From: Tritrichomonas musculus
Lineage: Eukaryota > Parabasalia > Tritrichomonadida > Tritrichomonadidae
NCBI GenBank assembly: GCA_039105265.1
Contig: JAPFFF010000018.1
Span: forward strand, 1,178,001 to 1,242,000
Reading direction: 5' to 3'
DNA: 64,000 nucleotides
A program made the position numbers and the translations under genes. A model generated the notes under the pieces. That model was not told the origin of the DNA, searched no databases, and was given only the letters and a program-made list of their open reading frames with translations. Shown here piece after piece: positions 49,079 to 58,656 of the stretch; within the stretch, counting starts at the first letter, position 1; each line of letters starts with the position of its first letter.

Positions 49079-49741
49079 ATGAAAATTTATATTTGTGAAC
49101 CTTATCTAGATTGGGAATGTGATCAAATGACACCGTTTGTATGCTGTATAACAATCGAAGATGATTATGATGTTGAAGTTTTATCAAAAATGATCAAAGA
49201 AGGAGATTTCATCCGAATTCATAGATATTTCTGGTTGATTGTTTCAAATTTTAACTTTATTGCAACACCACGAAAGATGATTGAACTTTTGGGAAGAAAG
49301 TATGGAATGGACGAAGAAAGAGTTCTAATTGAAAAGAACATGACAATTGAAATTGAAGTTGAATCAGAAGAAGGAAATGCTGACAAAATCAGAAAACTCG
49401 AAAAAATGAAGAGAGAACACGAAAAATACGAAATGTATAAAAAATCAATTTCAAGCGAACATATTCAAAATGAAGGATTCCGAATACTACAACAATATAT
49501 CGATAGAAAACCATATCAAATTGTATATGGAAACGATGTCATCACATCAATGAAAGAAGGATTAATTAAAGTTGTATTCGCGTGCTGGAAATTCATTAAA
49601 GTTCAAGATCAACGAATGATCAAAATTTTAACACACGAAAGCCATAAATATGAAAAAACAAACATTGTTGTAATTTGGAAAGGAAATGAACACTATGAAG
49701 AACTCAAAAGCTATGGTGGAATTGTTGGTGTTCTTTATTAA
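49079..49741 (+). CDS. Short Pelota/eRF1-like protein
   Basis: A 220-residue protein. The N-terminal part (TIEDDYDVEVLSKMIKEGDF) resembles the Pelota first domain, where a similar 'D.w.lynlI..GD' segment occurs. The C-terminal 100 residues resemble the third, L7Ae-like domain of Pelota/eRF1: YGNDVITSMKEGLIKVVFAC and the late HYEELKSYGGIVGVLY. The central Pelota domain seems to be lacking, replaced by a charged helix (RKLEKMKREHEKYEMYKKS). Pelota rescues stalled ribosomes; whether this short form does is unknown. The assignment is by pattern and uncertain. Confidence 0.6.
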   Translation: MKIYICEPYLDWECDQMTPFVCCITIEDDYDVEVLSKMIKEGDFIRIHRYFWLIVSNFNFIATPRKMIELLGRKYGMDEERVLIEKNMTIEIEVESEEGNADKIRKLEKMKREHEKYEMYKKSISSEHIQNEGFRILQQYIDRKPYQIVYGNDVITSMKEGLIKVVFACWKFIKVQDQRMIKILTHESHKYEKTNIVVIWKGNEHYEELKSYGGIVGVLY

Positions 49742-50045
49742 TTAAACACTTTTATCGATTTTTATTTGTTTTTTATTTTATCCATTGATGAAAAGCGATA
49801 TCTTTTTAAATCAATCAAAATACTTACATCATTTCGAAATCTACCATTCATTCATTTTTCAATTTTTGTATTTCTATTTTATGCATGATTCTATTTAGAT
49901 AATTTTTATTGTCTATTTATCAGTTTGTTTTTTCATTAAGTACTTTTCTAATTTGAAAATGTTATATAGTCATGATTAATCGATATTGGCTTATATTTAG
50001 AATAAATATTTTAACTTTTGAAACAATTAGTCAGAAAGATCAAAG

Positions 50046-50126
50046 AATTCTGTTGAAATCTCCTTTATTGATCATTTCTGACACAACTTCAACATCATAA
50101 TCATCTTCGATTGTTCTACAAATGAC
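50046..50126 (-). pseudogene. Fragment of a Pelota-like gene copy
   Basis: The minus strand encodes RTIEDDYDVEVVSEMINKGD, a close relative of residues 25-50 of the intact protein 1 kb to the left, but inverted. Only about 27 codons remain. Confidence 0.75.
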
Positions 50127-50507
50127 AAAAAATTTATATGTAAATTTTTAAATTTTTATTCTGAAATTTCAATGATCTCCTCAAATTTGAGAAAAAAAAA
50201 AATTGTTTCGAGTGGTGCAGATATCTCAATCGCAGCTGGAATACCTGATATCAAATCCTCGTCCTTTCTGGTGGATATTTGGTCATTTGTTATTAAATAA
50301 TAAAAAAAAAAAAGCTGAAATTAATAATATGGATATTACAAATCTCCCTAATTTAACGGCCTTATTTGACAGTTCATTTTATTTTGTATAGTTAATTATA
50401 ACTGTTAAAATAGGGATGTTGATCACTACTCTTAATAATATCATTATTTCATAATTGAATTTTAAGAGTAGGATAGCCTTGAAGGAAAAAAAAGTTTATG
50501 AGAGAAT

Positions 50508-50538
<31 letters not shown>

Positions 50539-50667
50539 CTAATAAGCAACCACATTTTTTTTATTTAAAATCAGCCCAATTTTTTTTTTCAATAGAATAA
50601 AAAATAAACTTCTTAAATATTCACAATTTTTTGAAAATATTCATTTTTTATTTTATTTGTGAAAAAA
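50127..50667. other. Intergenic with a GC-richer island
   Basis: Around 50205-50285 the DNA is GC-richer and the minus strand can read KDEDLISGIPAAIEISAPLE, so this may be another gene scrap. An A-run follows at about 50517-50538. TCATTTTTT at 50641, 25 nt before the ATG at 50668, is a plausible initiator. Confidence 0.45.
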
Positions 50668-52332
50668 ATGAGCAGAAGTCAACCCAAAAAAAGAGTTACT
50701 CTAGAAAACATCAGATATTCAATTAATGAAGAAGAAAAGACGGCCAGAGTCGCAGGATTCCAACAAAACTCAACCGAAATAATTATTCCACGCTCTATCA
50801 AGCATGAATCCAATGAATACATTATAACAAGCATTTTAAGTCTAGCATTTGATGATTCCGAAGTCAGATCAGTTTCATTCGAACCAAATTCTGAACTTCA
50901 AACAATCGAACTATGTGCATTCTCAGAATCAAAACTCACAAGCATCCTGATTCCATCGCACGTCACGCAAATTTGTGAACGTGCTTTTTATGGTTGCAAA
51001 CAACTTTCCCGAGTTGAATTTGAACCAAATTCTGAACTTCGAATAATCGGAAAAGAAGCATTCGCACTTTCAAAGCTTGCAAGTATCAATATTTCTGCAA
51101 GCATAGATGAACTGGAAGACGGATGGTGCAAAGCAACAAAAAACTTGAGTCACGTCGAAGTTGAACCAGGAAATGCGAGGTATTCGAGCGTTGGCGGGAA
51201 ATTCATCATTGGCAAGTCAGACATCAGCCAGGAAAATTATGACACCATGGTCTTTTGTGCACGCGACTCGATTGAAGCGAATATTCCATCAACTATCAAA
51301 ATCATCGGTTCATATGCATTCTCATATTCAAAGCTTGCAAGCATCCTGATTCCATCGCACGTCACAAAAATATGTGAAAGAGCTTTTTATCATTGCAGCC
51401 AACTTTCTAGAGCTGAATTTGAACCAAATTCTGAACTTCGAACAATCGAAAAAGAAGCATTTATGTATTCAAAACTCACAAGCATCATGATTCCATCGCA
51501 CGTCACGCAAATTTGTGAATGTGCTTTTTATGGTTGCAAACAACTTTCCCGAGTTGAATTTGAACCAAATTCTGAACTGAAAACAATCGAAAAAGAAGCA
51601 TTCTCATATTCAAGCCTTAAAAGTATACAAATTCCGGCAAGCACAGTAGAATTGAAAGACGGATGGTGCAATGCAACAAAAAACTTGGGTCACGTCGAAG
51701 TTGAACCAGGAAATGCGAGGTATTCGAGCGTTGGCGGGAAATTCATCATTGGCAAGTCAGACGTCAGCAAAGAAAATTATGACACCATGGTCTTTTGTGC
51801 ACGCGACTCGATTGAAGCGAATATTCCATCAACTATCAAAATCATCGGTTCATATGCATTCTCATATTCAAAGCTTGCAAGCATCCTGATTCCATCACAC
51901 GTCACACAAATTTGTAAAAGTGCTTTTTTAAAATGCAAACAACTTATCAGAATTGATTTTCAAACAAATTCTGAACTTCGAACAATCGGAGAAGAAGCAT
52001 TCTCAGAATCAAACCTTACAAGCATTCTGATTCCATCGCACGTCACAAAAATTTGTGAACTTGCTTTTTCATATTGCAAACAACTTTCCCGAGTTGAATT
52101 CGAACCAAATTCTAAACTTCGAACAATCGGAGAAGAAGCATTCTCAGAATCAAACCTTACAAGCATTCTGATTCCATCGCACGTCACAAAAATTCACGAA
52201 AGTGCATTTTTAGATTGTTCGCAGCTTCAGATAGTTGAAATTGAAGATGATGCATTAGACGTGTCATTTGATATGGACCCATTCAGCGAATGTAATATTG
52301 TCATGCTTCCAGCACGAAAAAAACATCATTAA
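50668..52332 (+). CDS. BspA-like leucine-rich repeat protein
   Basis: A 554-residue protein if started at ATG 50668; a GTG three codons upstream is unlikely. It is built of LRR_5/BspA units of about 23 residues (SKLTSILIPSHVTQICERAF; YGCKQLSRVEFEPNSELRTI). A separate module (DGWCKATKNLSHVEVEPGNA, then GGKFIIGKSD, MVFCARDSIEANIPST) occurs twice, 540 bp apart, with nearly identical DNA at 51121-51352 and 51661-51892. No signal peptide or membrane segment is visible. BspA-like proteins are the largest trichomonad surface-protein-like family, but this one looks cytosolic or unconventionally secreted. Confidence 0.93.
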   Translation: MSRSQPKKRVTLENIRYSINEEEKTARVAGFQQNSTEIIIPRSIKHESNEYIITSILSLAFDDSEVRSVSFEPNSELQTIELCAFSESKLTSILIPSHVTQICERAFYGCKQLSRVEFEPNSELRIIGKEAFALSKLASINISASIDELEDGWCKATKNLSHVEVEPGNARYSSVGGKFIIGKSDISQENYDTMVFCARDSIEANIPSTIKIIGSYAFSYSKLASILIPSHVTKICERAFYHCSQLSRAEFEPNSELRTIEKEAFMYSKLTSIMIPSHVTQICECAFYGCKQLSRVEFEPNSELKTIEKEAFSYSSLKSIQIPASTVELKDGWCNATKNLGHVEVEPGNARYSSVGGKFIIGKSDVSKENYDTMVFCARDSIEANIPSTIKIIGSYAFSYSKLASILIPSHVTQICKSAFLKCKQLIRIDFQTNSELRTIGEEAFSESNLTSILIPSHVTKICELAFSYCKQLSRVEFEPNSKLRTIGEEAFSESNLTSILIPSHVTKIHESAFLDCSQLQIVEIEDDALDVSFDMDPFSECNIVMLPARKKHH

Positions 52333-52432
52333 CATTTTTTCATATAAATATTTTTAACAAAGATAGCTCATTCTAATAAACAGTATCATTCGTTCACATG
52401 TCAACGTCAATGATGTTATGTCCGTTGACTTC

Positions 52433-52494
<62 letters not shown>
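52333..52494. repeat. CAA repeat followed by long A-run
   Basis: About ten CAA units (52432-52463) run into an A-tract of roughly 33 bases (to about 52493). It could be a 3' poly-A of a retroposed RNA, but no matching body was identified. Confidence 0.75.
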
Positions 52495-52765
52495 GATGAT
52501 CCTTGATGATTCACATCCACTTGCAAATAATCTCATTGAATGGTATAAGCTAAACAAAAACAAGGTGCATATGAAATAATAATGAATGAAACAGCTGAAA
52601 AATGGAGAATTTAATGAACTCAATTTAACAAAAGAACAAATAGATCAAGCTTTACAAGAAAAATGCAATGTCAAATTTTCTGTGGAAGTTAAAGCTTATT
52701 CTAAAATAGAAGAATCCAATTCTATTGCATTTAATGAAATTCAAAATATTTATCCAATTGAATGA
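52495..52765 (+). pseudogene. Coding-like remnant, unknown
   Basis: Two plus-strand pieces: DDSHPLANNLIEWYKLNKNK, ending in stops near 52575, and a 59-residue frame from ATG 52586 (MKQLKNGEFNELNLTKEQID) to TGA 52763-52765, ending EIQNIYPIE. Composition is protein-like. I do not recognise the family. Probably the 3' end of a lost gene. Confidence 0.5.
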
Positions 52766-52991
52766 TTAAAAAGTGTCGATATTTAATTTAATTATACTCA
52801 ACACTAAAACATAGCCAATAAACATGAAGGATTAAAATAGAATAAGAAAGAATTGAACCTGCGTTATGGTCGTTATTTTTACCCAAAACAAATGATATAT
52901 AAGCATTTTTTAGTCAAAACAAATGATTAAATTAAAATATAATAAAAATGTAATTTTTTTTTAATTAAAATGTATGTTATTTTATGCATTT

Positions 52992-53630
52992 TTATAAAAC
53001 AATAAATTCTTCTAAATAATCATCTTTAGAATCATTCAATTTCAAGACTAAAAGAGTGAATATCAAAATGCAAATCACTGCTCCTGACCATTTTTTCATA
53101 AAATTACTCTGGTTAAGATTCTTCTCAAAAAATATATCACTTTCATTATCAATTAATTTGATATTTACTTGTTCATTTACTTCATCTTCGAAGTTGCACG
53201 ATTTAACATTCAATGAATTTTTATTCTTCAACATTCCATCGATGTAGTGCGATCCCTTTTCAAGCTTTCCTTTGAAATCACAATGGACAAACTCGATTTG
53301 ATTGAAATCTTTATTTTCAACGAAATCAATCGAACTTTTGGAATTTTTATTTTGTTCAAAATCACAGCCAACGAACGAAACAAAACGCTCATCGCTTTCC
53401 AGTTGCTTTTTATTAGAATTCTTAGGAAACTTATTGTATACTTTTGTTGACGTAAAATGACGAATTTCGAACATTCAAATTTCTGCACATCGCCAAAAAA
53501 TGCACCACCGCCAAAAAAGGGACTCTTCTCACCGCTCGGCTGATCAGCCAAGAAAGCTTCATTGAACTCAAATCTGCATCGAACTAGCATAAATGAAAAA
53601 ATTGTGCTCGGCTGCTTTTTGAAAGGAATT
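52992..53630 (-). pseudogene. C-terminal piece of a beta-helix membrane protein
   Basis: The frame 52992-53474 gives repeats of the type FVGCDFEQNKN, FVHCDFKGKLEKG and VKSCNFEDE, as in right-handed beta-helix (polymorphic-membrane-protein-like) repeats. A single C-terminal membrane helix follows (WSGAVICILIFTLLVLKL) with a short acidic tail. Upstream, in another frame, come RCRFEFNEAFLADQPSGEKS and FFGGGAFFGDV, which look like the preceding repeat with Gly-rich turn. So a frame change lies near 53470 and the 5' part is lost at the junction with the kinase locus at about 53630. Parent genes would encode type I surface proteins. Confidence 0.6.
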
Positions 53631-53631
53631 T

Positions 53632-56118
53632 TTGTCGAAAAAGACATTTTGGAGTCTCTCGAGTACTACAAGCGTGCATCATGCAGCCAAAATCTCGAAA
53701 AAGAAGATTTTCAAGCAAGAAGAAAAGAACACTAACATTTATCGCGAAGCACAATTAATTTCTCAATTAAATCATCCTTGTATTTTGAAATTTATTGGCT
53801 ACAGTCCTTTAGATTTTGACAACAATAAAAAACCGGTTATTTTAACCGAATACAATTCAAATGGATCGTTGCGGAATCTTCTTGATCTTGATCGTCAAGA
53901 AGTAGAAATTGATGAATTTGATTGTACTAGAAAATTGATGATTATCTATGGAATTGCATCATGCATGTCATATCTGCATTCAAAGGGATTAATTCATCGT
54001 GATTTGAAGCCAGAAAACTTTTTACTTGACCAGCTTTTGTTGCCGAAACTTGCCAATTTTTGCTACACGAAAAACATAAATTTAAATATGTCCAAATCAG
54101 GCAATGAAATGATTGGATTACCCAAGTATTTCTCACCAGAAATATTCGAGCGTGAAGAATACAGTAAAGCAAGCGATGTTTACGCTTTTTCATTGATTCT
54201 TTATGAAATAGTGACTGGAATCAAACCGTTTTCTGGAAAAGCCATTTATCAAATAATGACCGAAGTTAAGCAAGGAAATCGTCCATCATTTGATGAATCA
54301 ATTCCTGATTGTTATCGTTGCTTGATTGAGTCATGCTGGTCGCAAGATCCATCAAAAAAACCATCGTTCGACCAAATAACCAAAGAATTAATAACGAATG
54401 AAGAATTTGTAAATGACGAAGTTGAAAAAGAAGTATTTCAACAATATGTAAAATACATAAACGAATATGTGGCCAAATTTGAAGAATCGCATGAAATTAT
54501 TCAATTCGAAGACCATTTATCAATTGAAAAAGTTGATCTAGTAGCAATCAGAAAAGAACATTTTAAATACCGAAGAATTGATTCTGTTTATCAAATTCCT
54601 AATCTTTCATTTTACTCGAAAAAGATGAAAATTGGAGAAGGAAGCTTTGGTGTGATTTACGAAGTGTCCGAAAATTCTAAAGATTGCATTTTGGCAGCCA
54701 AAATTTCAAAGAAACAACTTTATGAAATGGATGATGATGAATTTCTAAATCTTCAGCGTGAAATTGAAATAATTTCACAATTAAATAATTTGTGTATTTT
54801 GAAATTTCATGCATTTAGTCCAATTAATTTTAATGATGAAAATTATCCTGTTGTCATCACAGAATTTGTTCCAAAAGGATCATTACAAGACGCTCTAAAT
54901 AAAGAAAAGAATGGTTTATCTGATCCAAATTGGGATGCTACGACCAAGATGATCAATATTTATGGAATTGCATTTGGAATATCATATTTACATCATCAAG
55001 ACATTATTCATAGAGATTTGAAGCCAGACAATGTTTTGCTTGATGAACTTTTGTATCCAAAAATTGCCGATTTTGGTTTATCAAAGAAACTTTCAAATGA
55101 GAATAAAGAAGAAGAACAACCTTCTGCATATAAACTTAAAGGGACACCGTTGTATTGTTCACCAGAGATTCTCACAAGTTTGAATTACACAAAGGCAGGT
55201 GATGTTTATGCATACTCATTCATCGTGTATGAAATTGTTACAACTGAAACACCATTCCAAAACGTTAATTCATTCACTCTCCTTAAGAAAATTATAGATA
55301 AAGAACGTCCATCTTTTGATTCATCAATTCCTGCCTGCTATCGTACTTTAATCGAAAAGTGCTGGTCACAAAATCCAGAAGACCGCCCTTCATTTGACGA
55401 GATTCTGGATGATTTGGAAAACAATCCTGACTTCTTGCTGGAAGGTGCAGATGAAGACCGTTATTTGGATTACATAGAAGATCTCAATGAAAATGCAAAA
55501 TTTAGAAAAGATAAGATAAATCAAACAATGCAAATAGAAGAAATAGAAAAATTATCAGAGAAATCTGGAATTATTAATAAGGTTAGTGATTCAAAAAGAT
55601 ATAACAGCCAGGATGAACTGAAAAATGACCAGGAATTGTTAACTGATGAAGTTCAAGATGATATTTGCAATGAGAAAATGATAAAAAGAAGCACAGATCC
55701 ACAAACTGATATAAAAATTGATGAAATTGGTGACAATGCCAACAATGATATTAAAATGAATAAAAGCGGTGATGTGAAAATTTTTGAAGAAATTGAAAAC
55801 GACAATTCAGAAGATACCACCGAGATAGATACAGATACTGCAAATGCTGCAGAAAGCATGAGATCTGGTTTGGATTCAGTTGAAGAAAGCCCGATTAAAA
55901 TTATTGAAGACACAGAAGAAGTTGAACATGCCAATTGTGCAGAGCCTGGAGAAGAATCGTTTGTTGATGAGCAAAATGACGGAGATGGAAGCAATTTGTT
56001 ACAAGACAGATCAGCGTCAATTGAAGAAGAACAACCTGATGTAAATGCTGCAGTTCATGAAAGTGAACTGGTACAGCAACAAAATGAACATGAGAACAAT
56101 TCAAAACAAGCCAAATAG
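53632..56118 (+). CDS. Tandem protein kinase, 5'-truncated
   Basis: The open frame starts without ATG (TTG at 53632); the first in-frame ATG is in the middle of kinase domain 1 (KLMIIYGIASCM). The DNA 53625-53688 is a scrap of the kinase-Sel1 gene (ATTTTTGTCGAAAAAGACAT, then CTCGAGTACTACAAGCGTGC) fused to the kinase at its Lys strand (AAKISKKK). Domain 1 therefore lacks the glycine loop, and its DFG is NFC (LANFCYTKN), although HRDLKPEN is kept: a probable pseudokinase. Domain 2 (about 54610-55430) is complete: IGEGSFGVIYE, ILAAKISKK, IIHRDLKPDN, IADFGLSKK, GTPLYCSPE. An acidic tail follows, 3' part shared with 40743-41020. Whether it is expressed is unclear. Confidence 0.8.
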   Translation: MSKKTFWSLSSTTSVHHAAKISKKKIFKQEEKNTNIYREAQLISQLNHPCILKFIGYSPLDFDNNKKPVILTEYNSNGSLRNLLDLDRQEVEIDEFDCTRKLMIIYGIASCMSYLHSKGLIHRDLKPENFLLDQLLLPKLANFCYTKNINLNMSKSGNEMIGLPKYFSPEIFEREEYSKASDVYAFSLILYEIVTGIKPFSGKAIYQIMTEVKQGNRPSFDESIPDCYRCLIESCWSQDPSKKPSFDQITKELITNEEFVNDEVEKEVFQQYVKYINEYVAKFEESHEIIQFEDHLSIEKVDLVAIRKEHFKYRRIDSVYQIPNLSFYSKKMKIGEGSFGVIYEVSENSKDCILAAKISKKQLYEMDDDEFLNLQREIEIISQLNNLCILKFHAFSPINFNDENYPVVITEFVPKGSLQDALNKEKNGLSDPNWDATTKMINIYGIAFGISYLHHQDIIHRDLKPDNVLLDELLYPKIADFGLSKKLSNENKEEEQPSAYKLKGTPLYCSPEILTSLNYTKAGDVYAYSFIVYEIVTTETPFQNVNSFTLLKKIIDKERPSFDSSIPACYRTLIEKCWSQNPEDRPSFDEILDDLENNPDFLLEGADEDRYLDYIEDLNENAKFRKDKINQTMQIEEIEKLSEKSGIINKVSDSKRYNSQDELKNDQELLTDEVQDDICNEKMIKRSTDPQTDIKIDEIGDNANNDIKMNKSGDVKIFEEIENDNSEDTTEIDTDTANAAESMRSGLDSVEESPIKIIEDTEEVEHANCAEPGEESFVDEQNDGDGSNLLQDRSASIEEEQPDVNAAVHESELVQQQNEHENNSKQAK

Positions 56119-56552
56119 AGTGTTATATATCTTAATAAACTTTATATCTTAAGCTTGGAATCATATTTCATGTATCATATAATATATATTTTTGTAATTC
56201 AAAATATTGAATAAATTTTTGATTATTAATAAAAAAAAAAAAAAAAAAAAAATGAGATCAACAATTTCTCGATGATTTTTTTCTCTTGCAATGTCTATAG
56301 ATGATTCATTGACACCAAAACTTGGATATTTAGGAATATCAATTAAAAATACCATATAAATTAGTCAAATATCCATCTATTATACCATAATGCATAATAT
56401 TAAAAAAAAATTCATTTTATAAAAATAATATATATTGAGATTAAGTTTTTTAAAAAAAAACATTTTTTTTTTTATTGTTTATAAAGAATACATGATCAAT
56501 AATAATCATAATTATATGAGTAAAACCTTCCAAGATCGTGTATATCTTAATT
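56119..56552. other. Duplicated 3' flank with ankyrin tail, then AT-rich DNA
   Basis: Matches 41895-42130. The minus strand at 56258-56355 encodes IPKYPSFGVNESSIDIAREK and NHREIVDLI, an ankyrin C-terminal scrap interrupted by an A-run of about 25 (56229-56252). The rest is AT-rich without genes. Confidence 0.7.
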
Positions 56553-58229
56553 TTAATTTTCAAGATATAATTTTTTTAAACATTCAATGAATTGATTATT
56601 TTGGCCAAACAATTTTCCAATTTCATCAATTAAGTCATCAAAGGCTTTATCTTCATTCTGTTTTACATACATTTTGAACACTATTTTCAAAGTTAATAAT
56701 TTTTTCTGATCAAATAACGTATACAAACTAAATAGTCTAATTTTTGGCCGAAAGTCAGGGCAATTTTCATTCAAAAGTTTCAAAGACAAAAAATTATTAT
56801 TGTTGATCATAATTTCAATCAATGGAACATTTAAGCTATTTTCATAGTTAATATCAAAACGAGGATGATTCAAAAACAATTTTAATATTTTCAAGTCGGC
56901 TTTAATTCCCAAAGCAACTTGAAAGACAGTCAAAATACCAAAAGGAAGTGTATTAATGTCAATTTTTGGATTTTTCAATAGAATTTCAATTGCATTTGCG
57001 TTTTTTCTATGAATTGCATGCATTAGAAAAGAATCATCTCCATTTTTATTATAGTCAATCTCAGGATATTTCATAAATTCACGTGTGAAGAAGCCTGAAG
57101 GATCAAAGAAAGTTTTGATGATTATTTGGTGAATTTTTCGTTTCACAAAAAGTGGATTATTCCTCAGAAAAGGAAGCAAGACTGTTTCCAAAAAGATGAA
57201 ATTTGAAGAAAAGAATGCATAATCAATTATTTCAATGACTGCATCATCATATATTGAATCAATGTCACTTTTTAGCATATAATCAAAATCATAATTATTC
57301 AGGACATATTCGGTCAGTTCATCATTCCATGAACCAAGGGATGTATAGAGGGCCTTTTCAAGAAATTCCTCTTTCATTTTGGACTCAATGATGTGAATTA
57401 TTTCATAATTCCGCTGAGAAAATGCACTGCCGATCACTCTTCCTTTGAATTCGACGTTGTTCATTATCAAATACTTGAAAATGTTAATTGAATTGAAAAG
57501 TATGACATATTCAATTAAAGGAACGCCTCCCTCTCTATATGCATGCGTTTCAATGATCGACTCACAAATATTTGAATTAACAGACAAATTTGAATTAGAA
57601 AGAATTTTTTGAAAAGAATCAATGTCATCTGTCTTGATTGAAAGACGAAGTGGATCATTCTCTATCTCGCGATAGGAAGGATCGTGATAGTTATTTGATT
57701 CTCGCAGAAATTTAAAATATTTCTTTCTTTTTATCTTGAATTCATCGAGATATTCATCTGAATATTTAATTTTGAGTTGATTTTGAAATTGTTTTTCAAA
57801 ATATTCAGGATATTCTTCTTTTATTTCAGGTAGAAAATATTCAGTGGTCGATTCATCTAATACTTGAATTATTGTATCAATTGTGATCAGACCTTCTTCA
57901 TACAGCCAAAGCTTAAAACATAAAATTCCACCAAAAATGGTCCAAAAAAATATCGATTGGTCTTGCAAATGCGTTTTTATTGGTTGCATAATTCTTTCAA
58001 ACAATTTAATGGTATCTCCCTTCTTTGTGATACGATCATTACGGGCTATATATGAAAAAAGTTGGCAAATCTTCATTAATTCTTCTTTCTGATTTAAGAA
58101 GTTCGGAGGAATGAGATCAATTATTTTACTGATATCATCATCACTTGCATTTGGCTCTAATTCGCATAATTTATTTTGTATTGCAGCATATATTTTTATT
58201 TTAGCAGAATCATTTAGAATATTTTCCAT
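56553..58229 (-). CDS. Ankyrin repeat protein (trichomonad DUF3447-type)
   Basis: A 558-residue protein starting MENILNDSAKIKIYAA. The N-terminal 170 residues are the helical, non-repeat region typical of large trichomonad ankyrin families (FSYIARNDRITKKGDTIKLF; FFWTIFGGILCFKLWLYEEG). Degenerate ankyrin repeats follow from about 185 (DPLRLSIKTDDIDSFQKILS; VPLIEYVILFNSINIFKYLI; DSFLMHAIHRKNANAIEILL; VFQVALGIKADLKILKLFLN). No membrane segment. Probably a protein-binding adaptor. An initiator TCATTTCC has A(+1) 14 nt upstream. Confidence 0.88.
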   Translation of the reverse strand: MENILNDSAKIKIYAAIQNKLCELEPNASDDDISKIIDLIPPNFLNQKEELMKICQLFSYIARNDRITKKGDTIKLFERIMQPIKTHLQDQSIFFWTIFGGILCFKLWLYEEGLITIDTIIQVLDESTTEYFLPEIKEEYPEYFEKQFQNQLKIKYSDEYLDEFKIKRKKYFKFLRESNNYHDPSYREIENDPLRLSIKTDDIDSFQKILSNSNLSVNSNICESIIETHAYREGGVPLIEYVILFNSINIFKYLIMNNVEFKGRVIGSAFSQRNYEIIHIIESKMKEEFLEKALYTSLGSWNDELTEYVLNNYDFDYMLKSDIDSIYDDAVIEIIDYAFFSSNFIFLETVLLPFLRNNPLFVKRKIHQIIIKTFFDPSGFFTREFMKYPEIDYNKNGDDSFLMHAIHRKNANAIEILLKNPKIDINTLPFGILTVFQVALGIKADLKILKLFLNHPRFDINYENSLNVPLIEIMINNNNFLSLKLLNENCPDFRPKIRLFSLYTLFDQKKLLTLKIVFKMYVKQNEDKAFDDLIDEIGKLFGQNNQFIECLKKLYLEN

Positions 58230-58240
58230 TTATAAAAGGA

Positions 58241-58246
58241 AATGAT
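58241..58246 (-). promoter_or_regulatory. Initiator of the 56553-58229 gene
   Basis: Minus-strand ATCATT with A(+1) at 58243, 14 nt before the ATG. Matches the trichomonad initiator. Confidence 0.6.
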
Positions 58247-58261
58247 TTAGAAAATATTTTC

Positions 58262-58385
58262 TAAAGATGACATACAAACTTTTTGACTATTTTTTAAAAA
58301 TTCACAAAAATATTATTAATTTCAATATTTGATATATATAAAAGTGGAGTTAACCCTAAGTCTACAAATGTGTAAATATAATATA
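58262..58385. repeat. Duplicated intergenic block (copy 1)
   Basis: Matches 60300-60425 in the same orientation, including CATACAAACTTTTTGACTAT at 58271 and CTAAGTCTACAAATGTGT at 58359. Not coding. Just downstream (58503-58545) a 21-bp word AAAGCAAAGGACGAAGTAATA occurs twice (quoted core AAAGCAAAGGACGAAGTAAT). Confidence 0.8.
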
Positions 58386-58656
58386 TATATAAAAATTAGC
58401 ATAGCACCAACCTAAACTTTTATATATAATTAAAGAAATGTTATTAAAATTGTCGTACCTTCTCAGGTGTGTAAGGAGAAGGACAACAATCATCCTGAGC
58501 TAGAAAGCAAAGGACGAAGTAATAAAAGCAAAGGACGAAGTAATATATATCCAAAAATAAAATAGTATTTTTATTTAAATTATAAAGAAAATGCCAAAAA
58601 AAATTTGTCAATCATTCCTTTTCAAAAATTGAGAAGAGAAAAATAAAAACTTTAAA

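Noticed and set aside
50203-50391. Plus-strand open frame of 62 codons as a gene
   Set aside because: No family signal, crosses an A-run, and the GC-richer part reads more protein-like on the other strand; kept only as an intergenic remark.
52354-52623. Minus-strand open frame of 89 codons
   Set aside because: Its middle is only poly-Phe/Leu from the A-run and CAA repeat.
52800-52880. tRNA-like GGTTCAATTC on the minus strand
   Set aside because: The flanking bases do not form a T stem and no acceptor or anticodon arms can be drawn.
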